A DNA stretch of 19,324 nucleotides from Oscillospiraceae bacterium UBA6370 (GTDB lineage Bacteria > Bacillota > Clostridia > Oscillospirales > Oscillospiraceae). The notes beneath the pieces are model-generated. The model was not told the DNA's origin. It saw only the letters and a list, made by a program, of their open reading frames with translations, and did not search any database. Below, piece after piece: positions 8,806 through 15,088 of the stretch (position 1 is the stretch's first letter; every line of letters starts with the position of its first letter). The stretch is from positions 7,674 to 26,997 of the forward strand of contig DJRC01000064.1 of the NCBI GenBank assembly GCA_002437735.1, written 5' to 3'. The translations under genes and the position numbers were made by a program.

Positions 8806-8845
8806 AAAAGGAGACGAAAGCCGCGGCCATGTCATCAAGCTAAGC
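8806..8845 (+). repeat. Left copy of imperfect inverted repeat flanking AT-rich island
   Basis: The segment opens AAAAGGAGACGAAAGCCGCG and continues with a CATGTCATCAAG block and AAGC. The reverse complement of 10218-10265 matches it at 20 of 22 positions in the first block, then at CAATGTCATTAAG and AAGC after short gaps. It begins 3 bp after the antiporter stop codon. It also contains a 14-codon ORF (8799-8843, MRKKETKAAAMSSS) that overlaps the antiporter stop; I do not call it a gene. Confidence 0.6.
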
Positions 8846-9135
8846 TTACATTCAGCCGTTGGTGGATAGAAAATGAGCTTTCTATTCCTTAACGGCTGTA
8901 TTGCTTTTGGATGCACTATATTTAGCTATCTTCATTTTCCTGAGTTCTTTTGAATTTGCACAATGTGCATAGCCGGTTTCCTTGCCGAACTTTATATGAT
9001 TCTAATATCGCGAGCATTATAATCTTTCATATCATTTTCCGTCGAAAAATGATATACTGATAGCCATAATAATCGCGATATTTGCAAGCGCTTTTACGAG
9101 GTGGGATAAATCCAAAAATTGAGGAGGACAGGCAC
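8846..9135 (+). other. AT-rich gene-free stretch with several palindromes
   Basis: No convincing gene is present. Besides the hairpin at 8853-8898 it holds TGCACA-A-TGTGCA at 8957-8969, ATATCATTTT/AAAATGATAT at 9029-9038 and 9046-9055, and AATATCGCGA/TCGCGATATT at 9004-9013 and 9073-9082. A TATAAT at 9018-9023 could serve as a -10 box for the downstream gene, without a clear -35. Base composition changes abruptly from the GC-rich neighbours at about 8840. Confidence 0.6.
8853..8898 (+). repeat. Long imperfect hairpin at left end of island
   Basis: CAGCCGTT (8853-8860) pairs with AACGGCTG (8891-8898), and ATAGAAA (8866-8872) pairs with TTTCTAT (8879-8885). The 5-base steps between can partly pair through G-T. 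It is not followed by a T run, so it is a weak terminator candidate for the antiporter gene; it may instead be part of the island end. Confidence 0.5.
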
Positions 9136-10137
9136 ATGAGGAAAAGAGAGAAATTTAATGCTTTTGTTACAGATGCTGGGAAAAATGCAAAAAACCTGCT
9201 GAACAAAGCTATTCAAGTTGCAGACCAAACGGGCGACGGTAAATTCGATCTTACTGATGTCACGGTCATTGCAGAAGGCATAGGAAACACAGTGAAAAAG
9301 GGAACGCAGGAAATTAAAGCGCGTACCGATGAAAAATCATGGCAGTTGGAGTTAAGATCCTTGCAGCCGATTTTTCCAACACAAGTGGAGTGTGCGGTTT
9401 CATTGGATGATGCCGACTTCTTGATGCCGAAATTTATACGAATCGTAGAGCGTGATAAAAAACGGATGGAAAGTTCTGCTTGCCAAGGTTCTATTGGTTA
9501 TGGCTCCGACCAAAAAGGACTTCATATTGTAAATATTTTTCGTGATTCAGTTGAAGCATTCGGCCTAACTTTCTATCCAGACTGTGACAGCGAGTTTTAC
9601 TACATGGATCCCAGCGACCGAGACAGTTATATCGCTTTAGATGAATATTTTAGTTACTTAAAAATCGCACGTGTGAATGAATTGAAAAAAATCGCACAAG
9701 ACCTCGGTGCAAAACATTTCAAAGTAACTTATAAGGAGAAATGTGTTTCTTTTACAGAGAAAAAGGTAAAGACAAAAGGAAAAGTGCCAATTGCAACGCT
9801 TGAAAACGAGCATAAGTCTCGTCAGGAGCAATATACTGCAATCGATGTTGTTGCAGAAATGGCCTTTCCCGGACACACGCCGGTAAAGCCACAGCTAAGG
9901 TATCTGCAAAGAGATAAGAATATTCAAACGCTCATAGCAATGAGAATGGATGAAAAATCGCCACTTCTTCAAGAACATTTTGAACTGGAGATGTGCAATT
10001 CCTCTGGCATGAAACTGGACGATGCTGTGAAAATTGATGCTATATTGAAAGGGCTAAAGTATATCGGAAACGCAACTGTCGCAAGCGAAGTAAAAAACGA
10101 AGCAAGACGATATTTAGAGTATGATATAGAATTTTGA
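9136..10137 (+). CDS. Uncharacterised protein with EF-hand-like loop, AT-rich
   Basis: I do not recognise the function of this 333-residue protein. It is predicted soluble, with no signal peptide or membrane segment. Residues 30-41 read DQTGDGKFDLTD, fitting a 12-residue EF-hand/dockerin calcium loop (acidic or oxygen ligands at positions 1, 3, 5, 9 and 12), set between an amphipathic helix and DVTVIAEGIG. The middle contains DDADFLMPKFIRIVERDKKR, LTFYPDCDSEFYYMDPSDRD and LDEYFSYLKIARVNELKKIAQDLGAKHFKV. The C terminus is charged. GAGGAGGA at 9121-9128 fixes the ATG at 9136. Codon use is AT-rich, unlike every neighbour, which indicates recent transfer. It is monocistronic within an inverted-repeat-flanked island. 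Confidence 0.8.
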   Translation: MRKREKFNAFVTDAGKNAKNLLNKAIQVADQTGDGKFDLTDVTVIAEGIGNTVKKGTQEIKARTDEKSWQLELRSLQPIFPTQVECAVSLDDADFLMPKFIRIVERDKKRMESSACQGSIGYGSDQKGLHIVNIFRDSVEAFGLTFYPDCDSEFYYMDPSDRDSYIALDEYFSYLKIARVNELKKIAQDLGAKHFKVTYKEKCVSFTEKKVKTKGKVPIATLENEHKSRQEQYTAIDVVAEMAFPGHTPVKPQLRYLQRDKNIQTLIAMRMDEKSPLLQEHFELEMCNSSGMKLDDAVKIDAILKGLKYIGNATVASEVKNEARRYLEYDIEF

Positions 10138-10171
10138 TCGAAAAATAAACACCCTATCAAAATAAACAACG

Positions 10172-10211
10172 AAAAGCACCCAGCTCAACAAAGTGAGGTG
10201 GGTGCTTTTTC
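10172..10211 (+). terminator. Bidirectional terminator between island gene and selD
   Basis: AAAAGCACCCAGCTCA pairs with TGAGGTGGGTGCTTTTT around ACAAAG, with a small internal mismatch. A-rich and T-rich ends on both sides allow it to end transcription from the island gene and from the convergent selD. Confidence 0.85.
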
Positions 10212-10217
10212 GCAATC

Positions 10218-10265
10218 GCTTAAAGACTTAATGACATTGGGCAGCCGCAGCTTTTGTCTCCTTTT
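10218..10265 (-). repeat. Right copy of imperfect inverted repeat flanking AT-rich island
   Basis: Read on the minus strand it opens AAAAGGAGACAAAAGCTGCG and continues with CAATGTCATTAAG and then AAGC, mirroring 8806-8845. It starts 4 bp after the selD stop codon. I find no clear target-site duplication outside the two copies. Confidence 0.6.
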
Positions 10266-10269
10266 CCGT

Positions 10270-11316
10270 TCAGTCAAATTCCAGCGCGTGTTTGCCCTGC
10301 GGCAGCACCTCGCCGACAATGGCGCTCCACGGCGCGAAGGCGTGGAGCTTTTCGAGCAGCTCCTCCGCGTCCGCGCGGGGAAGCGACACGAGCAGTCCGC
10401 CCGAGGTCTGCGGGTCGGCGGCAAGGTCGAGCCTTGCGCGCTGTGCGCCATCGAGCACGCGCAGGTGCGGCTTCACATAGTCGCGGTTGCGGTACGCGCC
10501 GCCCGGCACGATGCCCATGTCCGCCAGCTCCTCCGCCTGCGGCAGCAGCGGCAGCGCCGCGCCGTGCAGACGGACGGTGACGCCCGAGCCGTTTGCCATC
10601 TCGTAGCTGTGTCCGAGCAGACCGAAGCCGGTCACGTCGGTGCAGGCGTGGACATTGCTGACCTCGCGCACGGCCTGCGCGGCTTTCGCGTTGAGCGCCG
10701 CCATGCTTGCATACGCCGCGTCGCGGGCGCTGCCGTCCGCAAGCCTCGCCTTGAGCGCGGTGGTGATGACGCCGACGCCGAGCGCCTTGGTCAGCACGAG
10801 CACGTCGCCCGGCCGCGCGCCGATGTTCTTGAGGATGTGCTGTGGGTGGACGAAGCCGGTGACGCACAGGCCGTACTTCGGCTCGTCGTCCTGAATGGTG
10901 TGCCCGCCGGCGATGACGCAGCCGGCCTCCACGGCCTTGTCGTGCCCGCCCTCCAGTATGGCGCGGACCGTATCGAGCGGAAGGCAGCTCGGCACGCAGA
11001 GCAGGTTCATCGCCAGCTTCGGCACGCCGCCCATGGCGTACACGTCCGACAGCGCGTTCGCCGCAGCGATCTGACCGAAGAGGTAGGGGTCGTCCACGAT
11101 GGGTGTGAAGAAGTCCACCGTTTCGATCACGGCTACGTCGTCCGACACGCTGTAAACACAGGCGTCGTCGCTGCTGTCGTAGCCCACCAGCAGCCGCGGG
11201 TCAAACACATTGGGCAGACCCTCTAAAATTTTCGACAGGGCACCCGGCCCCAGCTTTGCCGCTCAACCGGCGGCGGAGGTCATTTGCGTGAGCCGAAGCT
11301 CGCGGTTCTGATCCAT
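10270..11316 (-). CDS. selD: Selenide, water dikinase SelD (selenophosphate synthetase), a selenoprotein with in-frame UGA
   Basis: SelD makes selenophosphate from selenide and ATP, the selenium donor for selenocysteine, 2-selenouridine and selenium cofactors. Starting at ATG 11316 (GGAGG nine bases upstream), the protein reads MDQNRELRLTQMTSAAG, then a UGA at 11265-11263 (codon 18), then AAKLGPGALSKILEGLPNVFDP. The UGA falls exactly where the family has its catalytic Sec or Cys (Cys17 of E. coli SelD), and the following Lys is kept. The rest is canonical: LLVGYDSSDDACVY, TVDFFTPIVDDPYLFGQIAAANALSDVYAMGG, VIAGGHTI, TDVTGFGLLGH, DPQTSGGLL. Full length is 348 residues with Sec. An automated call would start at 11208 and lose the active site. 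It lies 36 bp after lysR and is probably cotranscribed with it. Confidence 0.95.
11233..11262 (-). promoter_or_regulatory. Candidate bacterial SECIS element in selD
   Basis: Eleven bases after the UGA, GGGGC (11251-11247) can pair with GCCCT (11241-11237, one G-U pair) around the loop CGGGU, which has the GU expected in the apical loop of bacterial SECIS hairpins that bind SelB. The fold was assessed by eye only. Confidence 0.55.
11263..11265 (-). other. UGA selenocysteine codon of selD
   Basis: This in-frame TGA is codon 18 of selD. The frame is open and strongly SelD-like on both sides, including the RLTQMTSAAG leader and the following AAKLGPG. A nonsense mutation exactly at the one position where SelD uses Sec is far less likely than recoding. 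Confidence 0.93.
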
Positions 11317-11352
11317 TGCCGTATGCCTCCCTTCTGTGGTGAAATGGTAAAG

Positions 11353-12264
11353 TCACACGGACGCCTTGACCTGCCTGCGCACCAGCTCGGCAAAGGTACG
11401 GGCCGGGTCGCTTAGGGCGCTTTTCCGGCGTCGGGCCATGTAGATGCTGCGCCGCACAGGCGTTTCGTCCAGCTCGAAGGATAAGAGCCGTCCCGCCGCG
11501 ACGGCCTCCTGCACCGCGAGCGCGGAGAGGATGGACACGCCTGTGCCCTCCGCGACCAACCGCTGCAGCACGGTGGGGTCGGAGACATAGGCCACGGTGC
11601 GGATGACCTGCGGGTCGAGGCGGATCTCGCTGAGATAGTTGTCGATGACCTTCTGCGTGCCGCTCCCGCGCTCACGGAAAAGAAACGGCTCGCGGAACAG
11701 CTCGCGCCCGAGCGTGCCCTGCGCTTTCAGCGCCGCAAAGCGCGGCGTGTTCGGCGTGATGAGCACCAGACGGTCCTCGGCGATGGGCTCATAGATGAGG
11801 TCCTGCCGGTCGTCGGCGCTGCCGACGAAGCCGAGATGGATGTCGCCGTTGAGCAGAAGCTGCTGCACTGCGGCGCTGTCGCCGCAGAGGAGCGTGCAGC
11901 GGCAGGCGGGATTCTCCCGGACAAAGCGCGCCATGTAGCCCGGCAGAAGGCTCTGCGCCGGCACGGTGGAGGCGCCGAGCGCCAGCTCGAGCGCGCTGTC
12001 GACCGCGACGTCGAGCAGCAGGGCGCTGCATCGGCCGAGGATGTCCTGCGCGTAGCGGTAGACGCGCTTGCCCTCAAGCGTGAGCGTCAGCCGCCGCTTG
12101 GACTCGCGGTGAAAGAGCTTGAGATGCAGCAGCTCCTCCAGCGCGCGGACGTTGTCGCTCACCGTGGACTGGGCAAGGTAGAGCTTTTCCGCGGCGGCGG
12201 TGAAGCTGCCGGCGTCCACGACGGCGGAAAAGATCTCAAGCTGACGGAGATTCAGACGTTCCAT
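11353..12264 (-). CDS. LysR family transcriptional regulator, selenium-cluster type
   Basis: This 303-residue LysR-type regulator has a winged helix-turn-helix in residues 1-60 (MERLNLRQLEIFSAVVDAGSFTAAAEKLYLAQSTVSDNVRALEELL) and a co-inducer binding domain to the C terminus. The sequence is of the CysL/CysB-like kind that often sits beside selenium genes. ATG 12264 follows AGAAGGGAG. It lies upstream of selD on the same strand and is divergent from the desulfurase gene, the standard arrangement for a LysR regulator acting on a neighbouring promoter. Its probable binding site is the T-N11-A palindrome at 12354-12370, repeated before yedE. The ligand is unknown; a selenium or sulfur metabolite is a reasonable guess. 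Confidence 0.93.
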   Translation of the reverse strand: MERLNLRQLEIFSAVVDAGSFTAAAEKLYLAQSTVSDNVRALEELLHLKLFHRESKRRLTLTLEGKRVYRYAQDILGRCSALLLDVAVDSALELALGASTVPAQSLLPGYMARFVRENPACRCTLLCGDSAAVQQLLLNGDIHLGFVGSADDRQDLIYEPIAEDRLVLITPNTPRFAALKAQGTLGRELFREPFLFRERGSGTQKVIDNYLSEIRLDPQVIRTVAYVSDPTVLQRLVAEGTGVSILSALAVQEAVAAGRLLSFELDETPVRRSIYMARRRKSALSDPARTFAELVRRQVKASV

Positions 12265-12296
12265 CGCACGGCTCCCTTCTGTGACTTTCTAATGCC

Positions 12297-12325
12297 ATTG
12301 TAGAGAGTGCGGCGTGGTTTGTCAA
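12297..12325 (-). promoter_or_regulatory. Promoter of lysR-selD
   Basis: On the minus strand a consensus TTGACA (12325-12320), a 17-bp spacer and TACAAT (12302-12297) lie 32 bp before the lysR start codon. Confidence 0.85.
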
Positions 12326-12353
12326 ATGCTTTCACGGAAAATTCGGCGTTTTC

Positions 12354-12370
12354 CATCGGAAAAAGCGATG
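12354..12370. promoter_or_regulatory. LysR box (T-N11-A palindrome) in divergent promoter region
   Basis: CATCGGAAAAAGCGATG has CATCG/CGATG arms and the LysR-type T-N11-A layout. Its centre is 60 bp from the near edges of both divergent -10 boxes (12302 and 12422). A 17-bp sequence differing at one base occurs before yedE. Confidence 0.7.
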
Positions 12371-12398
12371 AAAAAAGTCGGACGGTCGGAAAAAGCCG

Positions 12399-12427
12399 TT
12401 TTCAAACCGCGCACGGTGTGCTATGAT
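12399..12427 (+). promoter_or_regulatory. Promoter of desulfurase-DUF3343 genes
   Basis: A weak TTTTCA at 12399-12404, a 17-bp spacer and TATGAT at 12422-12427 with an upstream TG (extended -10) form a promoter that would need activation, in keeping with the LysR box 60 bp upstream. Confidence 0.6.
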
Positions 12428-12458
12428 GGTCGGGAAACAACGGACAGGAGGTGTGCGC

Positions 12459-13592
12459 ATGATCTATCTCGACAACGCCGCGACCACGCTTCGCAAGCCG
12501 CCGCAGGTCATCGACGCGGTGGCGCGCGCGATGGGGAGCTTCGGCAACAGCGCTCGCGGCACGCACGAGGGTGCGCTGACCGCCTCGCGCACGATCTACG
12601 ACACGCGCTGCAAGCTCGCGGCGCTCTTCGGCTGCCCGCGGCCCGACCATGTGGCCTTCACCGCCAACTCGACCGAGGCGCTGAACATCGCCCTCCACGG
12701 CCTTATCCGCGCGGGCGACCATGTGATCTCCACCGATTTGGAGCACAACTCCGTGCTCCGCCCGCTCTACCGCCTGCGCGACGAGCGCGGCGTGACGCTG
12801 GACTTCGTTCCCGCGGATCGGCAGGGGCGCATCGACTGCGCGGACCTTGAGCGACTGCTCCGTCCCGAGACCCGCGCCATCGTCTGCACCCACGCCTCGA
12901 ACCTGACGGGCGACGCGGTGGACCTTGCCCGCGTGGGTGAGTTTGCGCACGCGCACGGCGTGCTGTTTGTGGTGGATGCCTCACAGAGCGCGGGCGTGCT
13001 GCCCATCGACATGGAGCGGATGCACATCGACGTGCTCTGCTTCACCGGCCATAAATCCCTCATGGGGCCGCAGGGAACGGGCGGGCTGTGCCTGCGCGGC
13101 GACCCGGACATCCTGCCGTGGAAGGTCGGCGGGACGGGCGTGCAGACCTTCTCCGAGCGCCAGCCCGAGCAGCTGCCCGTGCGGCTCGAGGCGGGAACGC
13201 TCAACGGCCACGGCATCGCCGGACTGGACGCGGCGCTGGACTTTATTGCGGCGACCGGCATGGAGACCATCCGCGCGCACGAGACGTCGCTCATGCGCCG
13301 CTTCTATGAGGGCGTGCGGGGCATCCCCGGCGTGACCGTCTACGGCGACTTCACGCGCGAGCGCACGGCGGTCGTCGCGCTGAACATCGAGGAGCTGGAC
13401 TCCGGCGAGGTCGCCGACGCGCTTGCGGAGGACTACGGCATCGCCACGCGCTCGGGCGCACACTGCGCGCCGCGGCTGCACCGCGCACTCGGCACGGAGG
13501 GGCAGGGCGCGGTGCGCTTCAGCTTCGGCTGGTACAACACCGAGGAGGAGACCGACGCGGCCATCCGCGCGGTGGAGGAGCTGGCGCGATGA
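12459..13592 (+). CDS. Cysteine desulfurase/selenocysteine lyase-like aminotransferase class V
   Basis: This 377-residue PLP enzyme is of the NifS/SufS type. It starts MIYLDNAATTLRKPPQV, carries NSTEALNIALHGL, LEHNSVLRPLYRL, and the PLP-binding Lys199 in CFTGHKSLMGPQGTGG. The catalytic cysteine is Cys336 in RSGAHCAPRLHRALGT. Such enzymes remove S from cysteine or Se from selenocysteine. In this neighbourhood, between lysR-selD and DUF3343-yedE-yedF, its likely job is to supply selenium to SelD, which is inferred from context. ATG 12459 is set by ACAGGAGGTG at 12445-12454; an upstream GTG or ATG overlaps the promoter. The next gene overlaps its stop by 4 bp. Confidence 0.94.
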   Translation: MIYLDNAATTLRKPPQVIDAVARAMGSFGNSARGTHEGALTASRTIYDTRCKLAALFGCPRPDHVAFTANSTEALNIALHGLIRAGDHVISTDLEHNSVLRPLYRLRDERGVTLDFVPADRQGRIDCADLERLLRPETRAIVCTHASNLTGDAVDLARVGEFAHAHGVLFVVDASQSAGVLPIDMERMHIDVLCFTGHKSLMGPQGTGGLCLRGDPDILPWKVGGTGVQTFSERQPEQLPVRLEAGTLNGHGIAGLDAALDFIAATGMETIRAHETSLMRRFYEGVRGIPGVTVYGDFTRERTAVVALNIEELDSGEVADALAEDYGIATRSGAHCAPRLHRALGTEGQGAVRFSFGWYNTEEETDAAIRAVEELAR

Positions 13593-13825
13593 GAGAGAGA
13601 AGGACATGGCTGGTCGTGACCTTTCACACCACCGCCGCCGCCATCGGCATGGAAAGGCTCTGTACGGCGCACGGCCTTGCGGGGCGGCTCATTCCGGTGC
13701 CGCGCGCGCTGACCGCGGACTGCGGCATGGCGTGGCGCGCCGAGCCGGACAGGCGCGCCGCGCTCGAGGCGCTCGCCGCCGGCGAGGGGCTGGAGGTCGA
13801 GGGCTTTTACGAGCTGATACTGTGA
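13589..13825 (+). CDS. DUF3343 small protein of selenium clusters
   Basis: This 78-residue protein starts MRERRTWLVVTFHTTAAAIGMERLC and matches the DUF3343 pattern: a beta strand with FHTTAAAIGMER, then LIPVPRALTADCGMAWRAEP with a conserved-looking cysteine, ending EGLEVEGFYELIL. Its ATGA overlap with the desulfurase stop means tight translational coupling. DUF3343 genes commonly sit beside desulfurase, yedE and yedF genes, but no activity is known. The short size, the Cys in TADCG and the coupling suggest a carrier or adaptor for the desulfurase; this is a guess. Confidence 0.88.
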   Translation: MRERRTWLVVTFHTTAAAIGMERLCTAHGLAGRLIPVPRALTADCGMAWRAEPDRRAALEALAAGEGLEVEGFYELIL

Positions 13826-13849
13826 AAAAAGATCCATAGGAAAGAGGAT

Positions 13850-13888
13850 GGTAATATCATCGGAAAAACCGATGATATTACCGTTTTC
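13850..13888 (+). terminator. Hairpin that contains the second LysR box
   Basis: GGTAATATCATCGG (13850-13863) and CCGATGATATTACC (13869-13882) form a perfect 14-bp stem with an AAAAA loop, followed by GTTTTCTT. It could end the desulfurase-DUF3343 transcript. The T run is interrupted, so strength is uncertain. Confidence 0.6.
13858..13874. promoter_or_regulatory. LysR box upstream of yedE
   Basis: CATCGGAAAAACCGATG differs at one of 17 bases from the site at 12354-12370. Its centre lies 61 bp before the yedE -10 box, against 60 bp at the desulfurase and lysR promoters. Confidence 0.68.
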
Positions 13889-13903
13889 TTCGGATAAATC
13901 CAT

Positions 13904-13932
13904 TTGCCATTTTTTGACGGAGACTTTATACT
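13904..13932 (+). promoter_or_regulatory. Promoter of yedE-yedF
   Basis: TTGCCA at 13904-13909, a 17-bp spacer and TATACT at 13927-13932 precede yedE by 61 bp. Confidence 0.72.
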
Positions 13933-13993
13933 GTGTTCATCAATATCTTTCTCAAAGAATAACGAGAGAGAAAGAACAAGGAGTGGAGAGAAA

Positions 13994-15088
13994 ATGAAAA
14001 AGATCCATTGGGGCGTCGTCCTCGCGGGCGTGGCCGTCGGCCTTGCCGCCCTCATTCTCACGGCGATGGGCAACCCCGCCAACATGGGCTTCTGCATCGC
14101 CTGCTTCCTGCGCGACACTGCGGGCGCCTGCGGCCTGCACAGCGCCGCCAAGGTGCAGTACGTCCGCCCGGAGATCATCGGCCTCGTGCTCGGCGCGTTC
14201 CTCATGAGCGTGGCGGGCAAGGAGTTCAAGGCCCGCGCCGGCTCGTCGCCCGCGCTGCGCTTCGTCATCGGCGCGTTCGTCGTCATCGGCGCGCTCGCCT
14301 TCCTCGGCTGCCCGCTGCGCATGGTGCTCCGTCTCGGCGGCGGCGACCTGAACGCGCTCGTCGGCCTCGCCGGCTTCTTGATCGGCATCCTCATTGGCAT
14401 CGCCTGCCTCAAGCGCGGCTTCACGCTCAAGCGCTCCTACGAGGTCAGCACCTCCGAGGGCAGCGTGCTGCCGACCGTGATGGCAGCGCTTTTGATCCTC
14501 GTGCTGACCGTGCCCTCGCTGTTCAAGGCGTCCGAGGCCGGCCCTGGCTCCATGCACGCGCCGTTCTGGATCGCGCTGCTCGTCGCGCTCGTGGTCGGCG
14601 CGCTGGCGCAGAAGAGCCGTCTTTGCATGGTCGGCGGTCTGCGCGACGCCGTGATGCTGGGGGACTTCCACCTGCTCTACGGCTTCGCGGCGATTTTTGT
14701 TGTTACGCTCATCGGCAACCTTGCCATGAATAGGTTTAACCTCGGCTTTACGATGCAGCCCATCGCCCACAGCGCCCACGTCTGGAACCTGCTGGGCATG
14801 GTGCTCGTCGGCTGGGGCAGCGTGCTGCTCGGCGGCTGCCCGCTGCGTCAGCTCATTCTGGCGGCGCAGGGCAACGGCGACAGCGCCGTGACCGTGTTCG
14901 GCATGATCGTCGGCGCGGCTCTCGCGCACAACTTCGGCCTCGCCGGCAACCCCGACAGCAAGAACGAGGACGGTCAGCTCGTGGTCGGCGGCATCTCCAC
15001 TGCGGGCAAGATCGCCGTGATCGCCGGTCTTGTCGTGCTGCTGGTGATCGCCCTGTGGAATATGCCCAAAAAGGAGGCGGCAAAATGA
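13994..15088 (+). CDS. yedE: YedE family selenium-associated membrane transporter
   Basis: This 364-residue membrane protein has about ten transmembrane segments and two homologous YeeE/YedE (sulfur-transport) halves. Repeated signatures are NMGFCIACFLRDTAG (Cys34, Cys37) and RLCMVGGLRDAVML, each followed later by GCPLR: Cys106 in the first half and Cys282 in the second. These intramembrane cysteines are thought to relay thiolated or selenated anions in the family. Next to selD and yedF it is probably the YedE selenium-metabolism type, importing a selenium or sulfur species; the substrate is inferred. ATG 13994 with AAGGAG at 13978-13983 is the start; the frame is open back to 13904, but that part overlaps the promoter. 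The stop overlaps the next gene by 4 bp. Confidence 0.92.
   Translation: MKKIHWGVVLAGVAVGLAALILTAMGNPANMGFCIACFLRDTAGACGLHSAAKVQYVRPEIIGLVLGAFLMSVAGKEFKARAGSSPALRFVIGAFVVIGALAFLGCPLRMVLRLGGGDLNALVGLAGFLIGILIGIACLKRGFTLKRSYEVSTSEGSVLPTVMAALLILVLTVPSLFKASEAGPGSMHAPFWIALLVALVVGALAQKSRLCMVGGLRDAVMLGDFHLLYGFAAIFVVTLIGNLAMNRFNLGFTMQPIAHSAHVWNLLGMVLVGWGSVLLGGCPLRQLILAAQGNGDSAVTVFGMIVGAALAHNFGLAGNPDSKNEDGQLVVGGISTAGKIAVIAGLVVLLVIALWNMPKKEAAK

Noticed and set aside
8799..8843. Small gene MRKKETKAAAMSSS overlapping the antiporter stop
   Set aside because: It is only 14 codons long, lies within the inverted repeat copy, and has no separate ribosome binding site or other support.
8853..8898. Integron attC site
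   Set aside because: The hairpin has GTT on the left arm and AAC on the right, the opposite of an attC site, and the RYYYAAC/GTTRRRY cores do not match.
10198..11226. 342-codon open frame on the plus strand opposite selD
   Set aside because: The minus strand encodes an unmistakable SelD; the plus frame is its GC-rich shadow.
11263..11265. selD as a pseudogene with a nonsense mutation
   Set aside because: The stop is UGA, falls exactly on the catalytic Sec/Cys codon, and the frame and motifs are intact on both sides.
13904..13993. N-terminal extension of yedE from an ATG at 13904
   Set aside because: It would cover the predicted promoter and start site, the added residues do not resemble the family, and AAGGAG at 13978-13983 marks ATG 13994.
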